From the NCBI GenBank assembly GCA_031286225.1, contig JAITUQ010000006.1, positions 1 through 58,936 on the forward strand: DNA of 58,936 bases, read 5' to 3'. The position numbers and the translations under genes were made by a program. Below, piece by piece: positions 1 through 11,165 of the stretch. The notes beneath the pieces were generated by a model. The model did not search any database and was not told the origin of the DNA. It saw only the letters and a list, made by a program, of their open reading frames with translations. Source of the stretch: Candidatus Methanorudis spinitermitis. GTDB taxonomy: Archaea; Methanobacteriota; Methanobacteria; Methanobacteriales; Methanobacteriaceae. Positions within the stretch are counted from its first letter, which is position 1. The number at the start of each line of letters is the position of its first letter.

Positions 1-35
1 CTATATTCATATTTAGAAAAAATTATGGTGTAAGA

Positions 36-326
36 ATGAAAAATGATGAATTAATGAAAAAATGTGAGACTTGTGAATTTAATGAAGATAACGATTTAAT
101 GGCTAGCTGTAAAGCTGTATTGGCTAATGTAGATGATTGTAAAGATGAATTAGACTTAACAAATGAAGAAAGTGAAACTTATCTTAAAATGGTTGAAAAC
201 TTAAAACCACAAGATGTTTCTAAAGTATTAACATTAGCTCTTAAAATAAGAGAAAGTGGAGATATTAAAGATCCTGAAATAAAAAATGATGCTAGTAGAT
301 TAATTAGAGCCATTGAGATAAGTTAA
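36..326 (+). CDS. Hypothetical small acidic protein
   Basis: A 96-residue soluble protein with no family I recognise. A GGTG element lies just before the ATG, so this start is well supported. The N-terminus has a CxxC pair (CETC, residues 10-13) and further Cys at about 25 and 35, which could bind a metal. The rest is charged and helical, with no signal peptide or membrane segment. It points away from the minus-strand hydrogenase operon and ends about 120 bases before the convergent ACT-domain gene. Function unknown. Confidence 0.6.
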   Translation: MKNDELMKKCETCEFNEDNDLMASCKAVLANVDDCKDELDLTNEESETYLKMVENLKPQDVSKVLTLALKIRESGDIKDPEIKNDASRLIRAIEIS

Positions 327-383
327 TTAATACAGATAATTTTAAAATCTTAATAATTCGTATTGTTAAATTAAATAATTGTT

Positions 384-452
384 ATTAATATTAATATTAT
401 TTAAAAATTAATATTAAGACTATTAGAGAATTAATATTAATATTATTTAAAA
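384..452. repeat. Pair of 23-bp direct repeats
   Basis: An identical AT-only 23-bp word occurs at 384-406 and 430-452, a 46-bp period. It lies between the convergent genes ending at 326 and 447, and the second copy overlaps the last bases of the minus-strand gene. It may be simple slippage in AT-rich DNA. Confidence 0.6.
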
Positions 453-1103
453 CTTATTTTTTTTTAATTTATTTACTTTAAAAAGAGCTGTATCGGCGAT
501 GGCCATAACTGCCATAACTCCAGCTTGAATTGGGTCAGTTACAACTAAATCAGCTATTTTTGTTATACTTCCTGGCATATTAAGACTTATTATAATTAAA
601 TCATGTTCTGATTTAACATTAGCTACAGCTTTAGTAATTTTTCCTCCCATTAAAGAACCAGCTAAAACTAAGGCACTTACTCTTGGAAGACGTGAAAGAG
701 CTTCCACTGCTTCAGCTATTTCTTCCTCACCAACAAGAGGAATTGTATCAATACTTATTCTTTCTCCACGAATATTATGGCGATCTGCCTCAGTCACTGC
801 TCCCATAGCTACTTGGGATACCTGAGCTCCACCACCAAATATGATTATTCTTTTTCCATAAATATCATTTAGTGATTCGTGTTTTTCAATGCTTTTAACA
901 GATTTTAAATTTTTTATATCATCAATAAGATTATCAATTTTATCAATATTTTCTAATTCTAAATTTATAGATCCTAAGTTATTTTTACCTATGAAAAGAT
1001 GAGTATAGCTAATGTTTGCACCATAATAAGAGATTATTTTAGTTATTTCATCTAAAACTCCTTTTTTCTCAATAGTTTTAATTGTTATTGCAATATTTGG
1101 CAT
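447..1103 (-). CDS. ACT domain / DUF5612 protein, last gene of the Ehb cluster (EhbQ position)
   Basis: A 218-residue protein. The N-terminal 75 residues look like an ACT ligand-binding domain ([21 protein letters not shown]). The C-terminal part, from the [23 protein letters not shown] stretch onward, is a methanogen-specific domain I recall as DUF5612. No transmembrane segments. It follows ehbP in the same direction after a 738-base AT-rich gap. In related methanogens a protein of this kind sits at the end of the ehb operon and is sometimes named EhbQ. A regulatory, ligand-sensing role is inferred; the EhbQ name is from memory of gene order and not certain. Confidence 0.7.
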   Translation of the reverse strand: MPNIAITIKTIEKKGVLDEITKIISYYGANISYTHLFIGKNNLGSINLELENIDKIDNLIDDIKNLKSVKSIEKHESLNDIYGKRIIIFGGGAQVSQVAMGAVTEADRHNIRGERISIDTIPLVGEEEIAEAVEALSRLPRVSALVLAGSLMGGKITKAVANVKSEHDLIIISLNMPGSITKIADLVVTDPIQAGVMAVMAIADTALFKVNKLKKNKF

Positions 1104-1841
1104 TTAATCCCTCATTAACACATTAAATAGTTATAATTTAGTTAATTTCATTATATTGTGTAAAATAGCTAATTTTATATTTAATATTTTATTTTAATAT
1201 AATTAATATTTTCCAATTTATACAAAATATCTTGAAAAATGAAAAATAAAAACTTTAATTAAAATTGAATATTAAATATAAAAAGATCCTAATAATGTAT
1301 TTAAACAAATTATTAATGATAAATTTAGAAAAATTAGGATAATAAATGGATTATGATAAAATTGATTTATCATTATGTTAAAATTCTTTCAAACTTCACA
1401 AAATCTTCGTTTTTAAAATTTTAAAATGTTTTTGACTTTCTAAACTTTCTAAAGTCTTCAATTTTTTAAATTTTAAATAAAATTTAACTTTTATAATTTT
1501 CTTTTTAAAAATAGCTATTAATAAGTATTTTTGATTTTTTTTACTTTAAAATTTTTTCTTTGTTTAAAGTTAGAAAAAGGAAATTTTTCTTTATTTTATA
1601 AAATTTTTTCACATGATTTTTATCAAATATTTATTTTAAATAATTATTTAAAAAGTTTTTTTATTTTTTTATTTAAAGCTTTAGATTTAAAAATTAGAGA
1701 ATTTGATTTTTTAATTTTAAAATAAAGAGTAATTTTAAAATTCATTAATAAAAACGCAATGTTTTTGATAAAAAACAAAAAAGATAATGAGTAAAATCTA
1801 ATAAAGAAAAAAATTAAACAATAAGATGAAATTGTTTATAA
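1104..1841. other. 738-base AT-rich gap, no gene supported
   Basis: Very AT-rich sequence between ehbP and the ACT-domain gene. A 64-codon plus-strand reading frame at 1531-1725 is almost all Phe, Leu, Lys and Ile from T/A runs, lacks a ribosome-binding site and is not credible. The gap holds at least two TAGCTA words (about 1168 and 1512). The promoter of the ACT-domain gene must lie here, but I cannot single it out. Confidence 0.6.
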
Positions 1842-2102
1842 TTAATTCTTTTCTTTAGCCAGTTCAAGTTCAAGCTTAGCTTTTCTAAATAAATTCAAAA
1901 AACTTTCATTTTCTTCCACTAAAATTACATCAAGTCCCAAATCTCTATGTTCATCTATCCATTCTTCATGAAAAACTGGTACTTCAACTTTAATAGGTTC
2001 TAAAGTTTTATTGACCAAAATAATATTTTTATATGGAAAGTTTCGCTCAACAATATATCCTCCAAGACTTACTATATGCTGAGCTCTAACTACAAACTTC
2101 AT
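1842..2102 (-). CDS. ehbP: Energy-converting hydrogenase B subunit P
   Basis: An 86-residue soluble protein directly downstream of ehbO (50-base gap), in the position EhbP occupies in methanogen ehb operons. It has no Cys cluster motif and no membrane segment; the C-terminal third is a charged helix. The start is supported by AGGTG just upstream of the ATG. Its role in the complex is unknown. Assignment rests mainly on position and size. Confidence 0.75.
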   Translation of the reverse strand: MKFVVRAQHIVSLGGYIVERNFPYKNIILVNKTLEPIKVEVPVFHEEWIDEHRDLGLDVILVEENESFLNLFRKAKLELELAKEKN

Positions 2103-2152
2103 GAAAACACCTTACTTTTAAACCATTAATTAATTTTGAAAAATCTTATAAA

Positions 2153-3157
2153 TTATAATAAACCAATTACAATAGCTAATACTCCAAGAATCGATGTGGC
2201 AATTACAACAGGGTAAAATTGTCTATAAGTAAATACTGGAGAGAATGCACTCATTATACTCATCAGTACTGGGAAAATAAAAGCAATAGCTATATTAACC
2301 AGTATTCCCCATGAAAATATATTTGGTGGAATCCCAATAAAAAGTACTGAAAATAGTACTCCTAAAGTGAACATGAAAAACCCTCTACTTAAATAAAGTA
2401 CAGACCTATATTTAGAGGAATACTCCATATAAGGACCTTCAATAACATCTGCCTTAGTTTTTAAAATGTTAAATGGGTATTCATTAAGAAGTATCATATA
2501 TCCAATAAAAAAAACAATAGCTCCAATAAGTCCAGCTACTGTAAATATAAATGGACCATTTGCTTGTTGGAAAGCAACTATATCAGATAAAAAGATACTT
2601 TGAGAAATAGCTACTGGTATAAATAAAGACAGATAAAGAGGAAAAGAGCCAAATGCAATCATTCTAAAAGCTCTTTTTGAGCTAATGTCTTCAAGATACG
2701 ATCTTTCAGTACTTGGATGAGCAGCTCCTTTAGCTAAATCAGGGAATGGAAGTCCAAGGGACATGACAGATTTTGAAAGAGATCCCATTAAAACATAAGC
2801 TATTTCTTCTACTTTTAAAAATCCTATAATAGCTATGATACTTGCAAATGATTTAAACCAGTACATTTGAGGAGTTAAAGATAATAATATTAAAAATACT
2901 ATAATGAAGCATATGATAGGAAGAGATTTGTAAAGAGAAGGTAGTGGTGAATTTGGGTTAAGATTTTCTTTAAACGAAAACTTTAATGGAGCCATTATCC
3001 CTGGACTTGTAACAGGAGGTCCAATTCTTTGTTGAATTCTTGCTTGAACATATTTTCTTTCAACACCTGGAAGGATAGTCCCTATAATAAATGATAAAAC
3101 TAATGTACCAATCACTGCTAAAGTGGGATATAAAATCGTGATGTATGACATTTTCAT
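2153..3157 (-). CDS. ehbO: Energy-converting hydrogenase B subunit O (NuoH/HycD-like membrane subunit)
   Basis: A 334-residue integral membrane protein with about eight hydrophobic segments, homologous to NuoH of complex I. It shows the family's cytoplasmic-loop features: an acidic EGPYMEYSS motif around residue 240 and a conserved [14 protein letters not shown] loop after the first helix. In Ech/Ehb hydrogenases this subunit anchors the hydrogenase module to the ion-pumping membrane arm. The gene follows ehbN in the same orientation after a 162-base AT-rich spacer, wide for this operon's membrane half. Confidence 0.93.
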   Translation of the reverse strand: MKMSYITILYPTLAVIGTLVLSFIIGTILPGVERKYVQARIQQRIGPPVTSPGIMAPLKFSFKENLNPNSPLPSLYKSLPIICFIIVFLILLSLTPQMYWFKSFASIIAIIGFLKVEEIAYVLMGSLSKSVMSLGLPFPDLAKGAAHPSTERSYLEDISSKRAFRMIAFGSFPLYLSLFIPVAISQSIFLSDIVAFQQANGPFIFTVAGLIGAIVFFIGYMILLNEYPFNILKTKADVIEGPYMEYSSKYRSVLYLSRGFFMFTLGVLFSVLFIGIPPNIFSWGILVNIAIAFIFPVLMSIMSAFSPVFTYRQFYPVVIATSILGVLAIVIGLL

Positions 3158-3319
3158 TCCTCTTTTATTTATAAATTAAATTTTGCAAATATCAATTTTA
3201 GAGAATTATTATTAATTTAATATTTATTTCTATTGATTTTTGATGTGAAATCAATTTAGATTTATTAAAAGTTGATTATTTTCATTAGCTAATGTATGAA
3301 TAATCTTGTTTAATTTTTA

Positions 3320-4453
3320 TTAAAGGTTGATTATTTTCATTGCTCTATCTGTACATGTGAAACATGGGTCACATTGGACAATACATAGTTGTGCATCAGT
3401 AATATGGTCTCCAATACAAGCGTATTGCATCGCACCAATATTAGTCATTGAGGGAGTTCTTATCACTGAATTTCGAACTCTACCATCTTCAATTGCATAA
3501 GAATGATATAAAGTTCCCCTGGGAACTTCAATGTAACTTTTTATAGTATTGCAGTCAAACATTTCCCAGGATCTATCAACTACAGAACCCGAAGGAAGAT
3601 TTTTAATAGCTTGACGAATTATTTTAATAGATTCTGGAATCTCTAAAACTCTCATCAGTAGGTTGGATTTAACATCTCCATCATCCTGGGTGATAACATC
3701 AAAATCAAACGGTTCATATTCTTTCATTTTCATTCTAAGATCTTGATTTACTCCAGTAGCTCTAAGAGTTGGACCAGTAACTTCTAGTTTTATAGCTTGT
3801 TTTTGAGGAATTACTCCAATTCCTTCGATTCTGCTCATTACTATAGGATCCAAAACAAATCTATCTGCAAATTTAGTGATTCCTTTTTCAACATCATCCA
3901 TGCCTTCAGCTATTTTTTGAATCCTCATTTCATTGAGTTCACATCTTGGTCTTACTCCTCCAATAATAGATGCACCATATTGAACTCTATTACCTCCAAT
4001 CATCCGAAGAAGTTCCATCACTGTTTCTCTAATATAGAAAGCTCGCATAGAAAATGTTTCATGACCTAAAACTTCACTTCCATGAGCAAGATAAAGAAAA
4101 TGACTGTGCAATCTTTCTAACTCTTCCATTATAATCCTTATATAATTAGCTCTTTGCGGAATTTCAATTCCAAGTCCTTTTTCAGCTACTAAAACAGAAT
4201 TCCAAATATGTGCATTAGAACATATTCCACAAACTTTTTCTGTTAAAGAATTAGCTTTTTCTACAGGAAGCCCTTCCATTATTCTTTCTATTCCTCGGTG
4301 GTTTACACCAATTGTAATCTCAGCTTCTTTAACAATTTCATCTTCGACAAATAATCTCACTCTATACGGTTCTAAAGCTGTTGGATGAACTGTTCCCATT
4401 GAAATTTCTGTTTCAATTACATCCTGCTTATTTGGTTTCTTTTCTTCTACCAT
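3320..4453 (-). CDS. ehbN: Energy-converting hydrogenase B large subunit (NiFe site)
   Basis: A 377-residue NiFe-hydrogenase large subunit, NuoD-related. Both nickel-binding motifs are present: CGIC (about residues 75-78, in [11 protein letters not shown]) and DPCFTC near the C-terminus, followed by about ten residues. It therefore should carry the catalytic NiFe centre that couples H2 oxidation to ferredoxin reduction. It lies between ehbM and ehbO. The AGGTGTTTTTAAAATG context supports the start. No frame damage seen. Confidence 0.95.
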   Translation of the reverse strand: MVEEKKPNKQDVIETEISMGTVHPTALEPYRVRLFVEDEIVKEAEITIGVNHRGIERIMEGLPVEKANSLTEKVCGICSNAHIWNSVLVAEKGLGIEIPQRANYIRIIMEELERLHSHFLYLAHGSEVLGHETFSMRAFYIRETVMELLRMIGGNRVQYGASIIGGVRPRCELNEMRIQKIAEGMDDVEKGITKFADRFVLDPIVMSRIEGIGVIPQKQAIKLEVTGPTLRATGVNQDLRMKMKEYEPFDFDVITQDDGDVKSNLLMRVLEIPESIKIIRQAIKNLPSGSVVDRSWEMFDCNTIKSYIEVPRGTLYHSYAIEDGRVRNSVIRTPSMTNIGAMQYACIGDHITDAQLCIVQCDPCFTCTDRAMKIINL

Positions 4454-4655
4454 TTTAAAAACACCTAATGGTGATTATATAAAATAGCTATTTAATAGCT
4501 AATGATTAATCAATATCACATGAAATATTTTTATTTATTAATAAATTTATTTTGGTTTCTTTAATCAATGATATTTTTATTTGTTAGAAAATTTATTTTA
4601 ATTTTTAGATATTATAAAATTTGAATAATATGTTAATACGGAGTTGAATAACTGT

Positions 4656-5102
4656 TTAATCTGCGTTTAATAATTTAGGTAAAGCAGTTACAACTCCTGA
4701 TAAAAGATCTTGTGGTCTAACAGCACATCCCGGTACTTTAACATCTACAGGTATTATGTTTTCAACTGGACCCATTATTTCTTCTGATGGAATATCACCA
4801 TGAATGTTTTTGTAAACTCCACCTATTAAAGCACAAGCTCCTGCTGCTACAACAGCTTTTGGTTCTGGAATAGCTTCATAAATTTTCTTTAAAGGTTCTT
4901 CATTAAATTTTGTCACAGGACCAGTTACCACTAAAACATCTGCTTCACGAGGGTTCCATGTTAAAAAAACCTTATATTGTTCAGCATCAAATTTAGGTGA
5001 AAGAACACAATTTACAACCTCGATATCACAACCATTGCATCCTCCAGTATATACTAACATTAGATGTATAGCTCTTGCTCTTGAAAATGATTTAAGGCTC
5101 AT
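4656..5102 (-). CDS. ehbM: Energy-converting hydrogenase B small subunit
   Basis: A 148-residue NuoB-like hydrogenase small subunit. It has [13 protein letters not shown] near the N-terminus, GACALIGG at mid-length and PGCAVRP late, giving the four Cys that hold the proximal [4Fe-4S] cluster. As in other group 4 enzymes it is short, with a single cluster. It partners with the large subunit encoded next to it. An unusually long 202-base spacer separates it from ehbN. Confidence 0.94.
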   Translation of the reverse strand: MSLKSFSRARAIHLMLVYTGGCNGCDIEVVNCVLSPKFDAEQYKVFLTWNPREADVLVVTGPVTKFNEEPLKKIYEAIPEPKAVVAAGACALIGGVYKNIHGDIPSEEIMGPVENIIPVDVKVPGCAVRPQDLLSGVVTALPKLLNAD

Positions 5103-5224
5103 TAAATCCCTCTAAATTATTTAATATAATAATTTTTTAGTAAAATTTATTTAAATTATATTTTTTATTAATTTATCATAGTTTTTTTGATTTTTATTAA
5201 TTTTATTAATTTTTTCGGTGTTTC

Positions 5225-5746
5225 TTAATTCTTATTAATTTTATGAAGTTCAGCAAGTTTATTATTGCCATCTTTCTTCAATACAGTTTTATCAGATAAA
5301 AATTGTGAAATAAATGAAAGTTTTTCATCAGAAATTTTAAATGGTTTGTCCATAGATTTTTCAAGGTTTATTTCTACTTCACCAACATCATTGGGATGTA
5401 TAGTAGCTTTTTCACCAAATAATGCATAAACTGGGCAAAAATCATGACAATAGTAACAAAAAACACATTTTTCACTATTTAAATTAGGGATTTGACTTTT
5501 AGTCCAATTATCCATTAATTTTTCTGGTGTTTCTAAGTCAATCATTGTTATAGCTCCAGTTGGACAAGCATTAGAACATCCAGCGCAACCAATACAAGCG
5601 TCAATAGCTATTTTATCTTTTGGTTGTATTTTACCTTCTAAAATAGCTTTTCTAATGTCCATATCAGTTACTCTATCAGAAGCAAAAAATATTTTTTTAA
5701 AATTGCTATATGCTCCTTCTAGCATTATTCTAATTAAATTTTTCAT
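5225..5746 (-). CDS. ehbL: Energy-converting hydrogenase B subunit L, two-cluster ferredoxin
   Basis: A 173-residue iron-sulfur protein with two [4Fe-4S] motifs, [12 protein letters not shown] (about residue 50) and [12 protein letters not shown] (about residue 93), NuoI-like. It should pass electrons between the catalytic subunits and soluble ferredoxin or the polyferredoxin. The C-terminal 60 residues are a charged extension without Cys. It sits between ehbK and ehbM on the same strand. Confidence 0.92.
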   Translation of the reverse strand: MKNLIRIMLEGAYSNFKKIFFASDRVTDMDIRKAILEGKIQPKDKIAIDACIGCAGCSNACPTGAITMIDLETPEKLMDNWTKSQIPNLNSEKCVFCYYCHDFCPVYALFGEKATIHPNDVGEVEINLEKSMDKPFKISDEKLSFISQFLSDKTVLKKDGNNKLAELHKINKN

Positions 5747-5887
5747 TTAAACACCATTGGTATTAATTTAATTAATTATTAATAGTTTTTTTAATTATTT
5801 ACTATAAATTTGATTTTTTTTAATTTATTTTTTTTAATTTTTATTAAATCTAATAATGTAAATAGTGACATAAATAGTTGTATCTAA

Positions 5888-7381
5888 TTATAATGAATTT
5901 TCAAATTGTCTTTCAAATATAAATGCTTTCGAAGGACAAGTATTCTTACAAGCACCACAATAAGTACATTTATCCTCATCAACAACCATTATTCCAATGT
6001 CATCTCTGTCAATGATTGCTTCTTCAGGACAAATATTATAACATAATTTACATTTTATGCATAATTTATTATCAATTAAGTTGAACCCATCAGCTATTGA
6101 CTTTTTGACCATGGTTGTTTTTGGAATTGCATTTGTTGGGCAATGTATTCCACAAGTTTCACAAAAAATACATTTATCTAAATTAACTTCTATACTTCTT
6201 CTTTTAAGGGTTATTGCATCTTTAGGGCAGATTTCAGAACATATTCCACAAGAAATACAATCATCAGAAACTTTACCATCCCATTTAACAGTTTTAAAGC
6301 TACGTGCTTCGTATCTATCACATACTCTAACACAGTTACCACATGAAACACAGTAACCTTCTAAACCAACATTCAAATCATCTGTTAAGTTAAGTGTTGA
6401 AACAGGACAACTATTAATAGCTAGTTCATGATTAACAATTATTTTTTCTTCATCTTCATCCGAAGATGGATCATATCTCATCTTACCATCAATTTGCTTT
6501 AAAGACTCACCAATAGAGTTATCAGCACATAAACCACAGTTAAGACAAGAGATAATAGAACCTGTAATTTTTTGATCAATTTTAATATTTATATTCACTT
6601 TGAAATCTTCTTCAAAGATGGCATGATTTGGACAAGTTTTAAGACAACTTAAACATAAAACACATTTATCATGGTCAATAATACCTTTATGAATCGCGTC
6701 AGCTGGGCAGACATCCACACAAATTCTACATTGCGAACATATTCTTTCTTGATCTATTTTAACATCTATAGCATTTGTAGGACAATAAAATTCGCATCTT
6801 CCACATAGGATACATTCTTCTAAATTTGTATCAACACAGTTCCTTTTAACCTCATTTTTAGCTAATTTTCCCCTGTTAGGAGTGGGAATAGCTAAGTTCA
6901 ATGACTTTAAAAAGTTAATTTGCTTATCTTCAATTAAGTCAAAACCATCAACTCGGGAATTACTTGGACAAACATCAGTACAAATACCGCATCTTGCACA
7001 TATTCCTTTAACAATGGCTTTTTCTTCTTTAAATTCATTTATCTCTAAGTTTTCTTTATCAATACTTTTTTTATCCCTACCAATATCATCAATATCTCTT
7101 TTATCAACACTGATTTCAAGATCTACTTTATTAATATGTTCAATATGAATGCTGTTAACAGGACAAGTAAATTCACAAACACCACAACCATTACATTTAG
7201 CCCTATCTACTACATATCCCCTATACTTATTTTGAAATATGGCATTGTTAGGACAAGCTTTGAAACATGCCCCACAAGTAATGCAACTAAAGGCCTTACC
7301 ATTTATCAGCCTTATAGCTTCGGTCGGGCATATTTTTATACATTCCCCGATTCCTTCACATTGGTTTGTTGATAAAAACAT
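5888..7381 (-). CDS. ehbK: Energy-converting hydrogenase B polyferredoxin
   Basis: A 497-residue polyferredoxin. I count about a dozen CxxCxxCxxxCP-type motifs along its whole length, including CITCGACFKACP, CNGCGVCEFTCP, CARCGICTDVCP, CILCGRCEFYCP, CSQCRICVDVCP, CISCGICSEICP and CTYCGACKNTCP. The first motif is irregular (C-x5-C-x3-CP) and one near residue 280 keeps only CLNCGLC, so not every unit need hold a full cluster. It acts as an electron wire between ferredoxin and the hydrogenase. Gaps of 244 bases before it and 141 after it separate it from ehbJ and ehbL. Confidence 0.93.
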   Translation of the reverse strand: MFLSTNQCEGIGECIKICPTEAIRLINGKAFSCITCGACFKACPNNAIFQNKYRGYVVDRAKCNGCGVCEFTCPVNSIHIEHINKVDLEISVDKRDIDDIGRDKKSIDKENLEINEFKEEKAIVKGICARCGICTDVCPSNSRVDGFDLIEDKQINFLKSLNLAIPTPNRGKLAKNEVKRNCVDTNLEECILCGRCEFYCPTNAIDVKIDQERICSQCRICVDVCPADAIHKGIIDHDKCVLCLSCLKTCPNHAIFEEDFKVNINIKIDQKITGSIISCLNCGLCADNSIGESLKQIDGKMRYDPSSDEDEEKIIVNHELAINSCPVSTLNLTDDLNVGLEGYCVSCGNCVRVCDRYEARSFKTVKWDGKVSDDCISCGICSEICPKDAITLKRRSIEVNLDKCIFCETCGIHCPTNAIPKTTMVKKSIADGFNLIDNKLCIKCKLCYNICPEEAIIDRDDIGIMVVDEDKCTYCGACKNTCPSKAFIFERQFENSL

Positions 7382-7625
7382 ATTCTTACTTCCGATTGAA
7401 TTGATTGTGAATTGATAATCTTTAGATATTTTTAATTTGAATGAAGTTTGAATTTTTAATTTTTGCAGCGATTTTAATTTAAAACGTTAATTAATTATAA
7501 TTTAATTATTAATATACTCTTTATTTACCATTAACTAATTTTAATAGTTCTTAAGTTTAATTTAAAAGATTAGTAAAATTATTTTCAATTAAATATTATA
7601 TAAAATGTATTTGAATATTATAAAA

Positions 7626-7889
7626 TTATTTTCCAAAGATAAGTTTAGCAACAATTAAACCAATAGCTGATGAAACAAATCCAGTAGCTATAGGCAAATC
7701 ATCATAATATGGGTATGGACCTAATTGCCATGCTATTATCAAAATAACGATAAATATAGCTATAAATGAAGCAATAGTTAATTTCACAGCATTTTCAGAG
7801 TTTGTATTCAACCTTGTTCCTAATATGAAACCTATTATAAATCCAAATATGATTGGTCCTAAATGCAACATCATTACTCTAATCTCCAT
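7626..7889 (-). CDS. ehbJ: Energy-converting hydrogenase B subunit J (small membrane protein)
   Basis: An 87-residue protein with three hydrophobic helices, in the EhbJ position after ehbI. Only three bases separate the ehbI stop from this start. Alternative Met at residues 6 and 7 exist, but the first Met fits the tight operon spacing. It likely belongs to the membrane arm; the exact role is unknown. It is the last gene of the tightly packed A-J block. Confidence 0.82.
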   Translation of the reverse strand: MEIRVMMLHLGPIIFGFIIGFILGTRLNTNSENAVKLTIASFIAIFIVILIIAWQLGPYPYYDDLPIATGFVSSAIGLIVAKLIFGK

Positions 7890-7892
7890 TAT

Positions 7893-8342
7893 CTATTTTT
7901 TAAACTCAGAAAATGCAATTACAACTGCACTTAACCCAACAAAAACCTTTAACCCTACGAATATATTAAGATATGGAACGATTCCAGCATTTGTAGGATC
8001 TGGGTAGTGGAATATATTAACAATCATTTGAGGAAGAATATTATAAAAATCTGCTCCAACATTATAGAGGAAAAATCCAGAAAAGAGTAATCCAGCTAAT
8101 CCTATTAATACATAGCCTAATGCACCAATACTTTCAATTAGTGATATAAAGTCATGTGAAAATTTTATTGGACTATCTTTAACTCCATAAACAACAACAC
8201 ATAATATTACACCTGCAGCAATCATGGCTCCTCCTTGAAATCCTCCTCCAGGAGTTATATGTCCTCCTAAAATAGTCAAAACACCTAAACAAATAATTAT
8301 AAATGAAACAGGAAGAGCAAATAGTTTAAGGATGGGACTCAT
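7893..8342 (-). CDS. ehbI: Energy-converting hydrogenase B subunit I (MrpB-like)
   Basis: A 149-residue membrane protein with four or more helices and the MnhB/MrpB signature [22 protein letters not shown] near the N-terminus. This is the same domain as in multisubunit Na+/H+ antiporters and belongs to the ion-translocating arm. The start overlaps the ehbH stop by four bases, which indicates translational coupling. Confidence 0.9.
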   Translation of the reverse strand: MSPILKLFALPVSFIIICLGVLTILGGHITPGGGFQGGAMIAAGVILCVVVYGVKDSPIKFSHDFISLIESIGALGYVLIGLAGLLFSGFFLYNVGADFYNILPQMIVNIFHYPDPTNAGIVPYLNIFVGLKVFVGLSAVVIAFSEFKK

Positions 8343-8638
8343 ATATTATCCTCCAATTCATCTTTATCTTCATTTTCAATTTTACCTCTTCCAAAAACTA
8401 AAAGAACTATAACAACAGCAGTAACTAATATTAAAGCTTCACCTAAAGTATCATATCCTCTCCAATCAAATACAACAAGAGTAACCATATTAGGAGCTAT
8501 TTTTGGACCAAGAGCATTGTAAATTTCACTAATTCCAGGATTTATTATATTTTTAAATCCAAACATGGCGTCAAATAATGTTACAGTAAATAGTAAAGTA
8601 GCTATTGTTGTAATTAAATTCCTAATACCTTTAAACAT
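8339..8638 (-). CDS. ehbH: Energy-converting hydrogenase B subunit H
   Basis: A 99-residue membrane protein resembling the MbhE/MrpB N-terminal half (two to three helices, a [24 protein letters not shown] segment). I start it at MFKGIRNL because a strong AGGAGG lies just upstream of that ATG; a longer frame to 8689 exists but reads through the ribosome-binding site. Its stop overlaps ehbI by four bases. It is part of the Mrp-like antiporter module of Ehb. Confidence 0.85.
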   Translation of the reverse strand: MFKGIRNLITTIATLLFTVTLFDAMFGFKNIINPGISEIYNALGPKIAPNMVTLVVFDWRGYDTLGEALILVTAVVIVLLVFGRGKIENEDKDELEDNI

Positions 8639-8729
8639 TAGATTCCTCCTGAAATTTTTTTTAATATTTTTTAATAAGAATTGGAACATTGATTATACAT
8701 TATATTGTCAGTAAATTATAGTTATTGGA

Positions 8730-9065
8730 TTATACATTAGTTTGTCCCCAGTAAATCACAGTTATTAAAATTCCCAAGGTTAAAATAGCATAAAACACCA
8801 TTTTTTCCAATGAATCGTCTTGTTCTCTTTTGATTTTAGGTATAAGTGGCATGTTTGTAGTAAGTAACAATCCTAATCCTAAAATAACTACCACAGTTAA
8901 AGTTATGTTGAAGTGTCTTAGCATAATAGCTGCAATTAATAATGTAGATATTAATGTCAATTCAGCAGCTAATGCTGATGATACTGATTCATTAGTTGCT
9001 GAGTCTTTCACAACTTTCTTTCTCACTTCTTTAAATGAGTTTACAATCATATCATATAATCCCAT
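8730..9065 (-). CDS. ehbG: Energy-converting hydrogenase B subunit G
   Basis: A 111-residue membrane protein, beginning [14 protein letters not shown], with about three helices, in the EhbG position. I use the ATG at 9065, which forms a TAATG overlap with the ehbF stop; the open frame continues upstream inside ehbF but that part is a shadow. Likely a small membrane-arm subunit with no known individual role. Confidence 0.82.
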   Translation of the reverse strand: MGLYDMIVNSFKEVRKKVVKDSATNESVSSALAAELTLISTLLIAAIMLRHFNITLTVVVILGLGLLLTTNMPLIPKIKREQDDSLEKMVFYAILTLGILITVIYWGQTNV

Positions 9066-10558
9066 TATATCAACCTCGCAACAAATGGATAAATGTTGTC
9101 TGTAACTAATTGAGGGAATAATCCTATTATTAAACATATTATTAGCAATATTACAATAGAAAATATTGTTGATGTGGGAATACTTTCATTTACAACTTGT
9201 AAATCTTGAGGTTTTGGTTTTAAATAAACTGAGTGGAATACTTTCATAAAAGTCATGAATGTAATAATACTTATTAAAACAGCTATAATAGCAATTTCAG
9301 GAAATCCAGCATTTAATGAAGATTGTACAATCATTAGCTTACTTTGGAATCCATTAAATGGAGGAACTCCAGCCATTGCAAATCCACCAAGCAAAACCAT
9401 AATAGCTACTTTAGGATTTTGAGCAATTAATCCACCCAGTTTTTTCATGTCCGACGTTTTAGTTAGGTAAAATACTGTTCCAAATCCAATAAATAATAAT
9501 GCAGTTGTTAATATTTCATTTACAGCTTGAAAAATCCCTGCAGTTAGGGATAATGTTGTTCCAATTCCAATACCAATACCAATATATCCTAATTCACCAA
9601 CAGCTAGAAAACCAATGATACGCCTAAAATCTGTCTGGATAATAGCCATGGTTACTCCTAAAATCATAGTTATAAGTGAAAAAATCAATATAACCATTTT
9701 CATAAAGGGAAGATAGGAAAATATTCTAAATATCACTATTCCCAGAGCTATAAATGTGATAACTGTGAAAGATTGAAGTAAGGCTGCAGAATGAGGCAAT
9801 GCTTTACTATAAATTGATGATTTTATGGTATGGAATGGAGGTAATCCTGATGCATATAACCAACCAAAGAATATTAAGCCAAATCCTATTAAAAATGTCT
9901 GGGAAAATGGATTTACTAAATTATGCTTAATTGCATAGACAATGTCTGTTATATTCACACTTCCAACAGCACCGAGTAAAAATCCTATTCCAAGTAATAA
10001 TAATGGTCCTCCAATAGAGCCAAGAATCATGTATTTTAGGGCTGTTTCATAGTTTCCTTTAGTACTTGAAACAAGTATGATTCCAACTTGACATAAAGCA
10101 GCTATTTCAAAAAATATGTACATATGGAAAATATCATCAGAAAGTAACAATGCTGTCACAGCCGCTGTTCCCATAAACATTAAAAACATGTAAGGACCAG
10201 AAACCTTCTTGGTTTCATTAAATGAGGTGAATATTGCAAAAAAAGCTACAATACCAAGTATAAATATAAATAACTTTTGTAAACTTTGATAAGAGTATGT
10301 GATAGCTGGATGGAAAATAGCTAAAGCTGAATTAGATATAAAACTTGGCAATGTTCCAAGAAGGGTTGAATTGTCAATTAATGGTGCATGCCCTCCAAAA
10401 TAGTGTAAGCCAAAATTTGAAAGGAGGGGGATGATTGGTAGGACTATAGCTACAAAAATGGCGAGTATTCTTATGGATCTATCTTTCTTGTGGAGTAGAT
10501 TTAAAAGTAATCCACAAGCTATTGGAATGATAACCATTAGAGGTATTAGTTCATTCAT
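9065..10558 (-). CDS. ehbF: Energy-converting hydrogenase B subunit F (MrpD/NuoN-like proton pump)
   Basis: A 497-residue protein with about 14 transmembrane helices, homologous to the antiporter-like subunits NuoL/M/N and MrpD. Typical features include a conserved helix-5 region with [20 protein letters not shown] and [15 protein letters not shown], where the family's essential Glu lies, and the PPFHTIKS segment with the conserved Lys region. It should carry the ion-translocation channel. The start overlaps ehbE by four bases and the stop overlaps ehbG by one. Confidence 0.93.
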   Translation of the reverse strand: MNELIPLMVIIPIACGLLLNLLHKKDRSIRILAIFVAIVLPIIPLLSNFGLHYFGGHAPLIDNSTLLGTLPSFISNSALAIFHPAITYSYQSLQKLFIFILGIVAFFAIFTSFNETKKVSGPYMFLMFMGTAAVTALLLSDDIFHMYIFFEIAALCQVGIILVSSTKGNYETALKYMILGSIGGPLLLLGIGFLLGAVGSVNITDIVYAIKHNLVNPFSQTFLIGFGLIFFGWLYASGLPPFHTIKSSIYSKALPHSAALLQSFTVITFIALGIVIFRIFSYLPFMKMVILIFSLITMILGVTMAIIQTDFRRIIGFLAVGELGYIGIGIGIGTTLSLTAGIFQAVNEILTTALLFIGFGTVFYLTKTSDMKKLGGLIAQNPKVAIMVLLGGFAMAGVPPFNGFQSKLMIVQSSLNAGFPEIAIIAVLISIITFMTFMKVFHSVYLKPKPQDLQVVNESIPTSTIFSIVILLIICLIIGLFPQLVTDNIYPFVARLI

Positions 10559-10932
10559 TTTTCATCACCTAAGATCTTTGATGTGCTTAAAGTACCATGC
10601 TTCTTGTATAAGACCATAGCTATTGCTAACATAACAGCTAATGTACTTGCTCCTATAACTACACTTGTAAGCACTAATGCATGAGGTAAAGCATAGGCAG
10701 AATTTGCAGCAAACCATTCACTGTTCATTCCAGGTAGAAAAATTGGAACTATGCCTCCAGGTTTATAACCTAAGGTTACTAAGAATAAGTTAGCCCCTTC
10801 TTCAATAAATGCAATTCCAATTATTTTTTTTATAATGTTATCAAGGAATATTGCAGCAAATAAACCAATTATTATAAATGCTGCTGATGTAAAGAATGAT
10901 GCAAGTTGGGTGTCAAATAGAATATCCATCAT
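10555..10932 (-). CDS. ehbE: Energy-converting hydrogenase B subunit E (MrpC/NuoK-like)
   Basis: A 125-residue membrane protein with three helices. It resembles MrpC/NuoK: a central EEGANLF motif supplies the conserved membrane Glu, followed by [15 protein letters not shown], the family hallmark (PxALxLTxIVIG). It belongs to the ion-translocating arm. The start overlaps ehbD and the stop overlaps ehbF, each by four bases. Confidence 0.92.
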   Translation of the reverse strand: MMDILFDTQLASFFTSAAFIIIGLFAAIFLDNIIKKIIGIAFIEEGANLFLVTLGYKPGGIVPIFLPGMNSEWFAANSAYALPHALVLTSVVIGASTLAVMLAIAMVLYKKHGTLSTSKILGDEK

Positions 10933-11165
10933 TTATCATCAGTCCTTTGAGTTTTATAAGCAGCTAATGCTAAAAAAACAGGCACAATAGCTGATCCAAC
11001 AATAGCTTGAGTTAAAGCTACATCTGGAGCTAGTAAGAATTGGAAAAGGAAAGCAACACACACGCCATTGATTCCAGTTAAGATAGCTGCTTTAAGTAAA
11101 TCTCTTTGCATCAAAGCTAAAATACAACCTAAAATCGCAATAATCATCAAAACATATTCTATCAT
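10929..11165 (-). CDS. ehbD: Energy-converting hydrogenase B subunit D (MbhD/DUF4040-like)
   Basis: A 78-residue membrane protein with two to three helices ending in the [21 protein letters not shown] segment typical of the MnhA C-terminal/MbhD family (consensus APDVALTEAxVG). Such a subunit links the Mrp-like parts of the membrane arm. It overlaps ehbC and ehbE by four bases on each side. Confidence 0.9.
   Translation of the reverse strand: MIEYVLMIIAILGCILALMQRDLLKAAILTGINGVCVAFLFQFLLAPDVALTQAIVGSAIVPVFLALAAYKTQRTDDK

Noticed and set aside
1531..1725. 64-codon plus-strand reading frame
   Set aside because: Composed almost entirely of Phe, Lys, Leu and Ile from T/A runs, no ribosome-binding site, no recognisable motif.
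3797..4069. 90-codon frame opposite ehbN
   Set aside because: Antisense shadow of a strongly conserved hydrogenase gene; other plus-strand frames at 6057-7372 opposite the polyferredoxin are the same kind of artefact.
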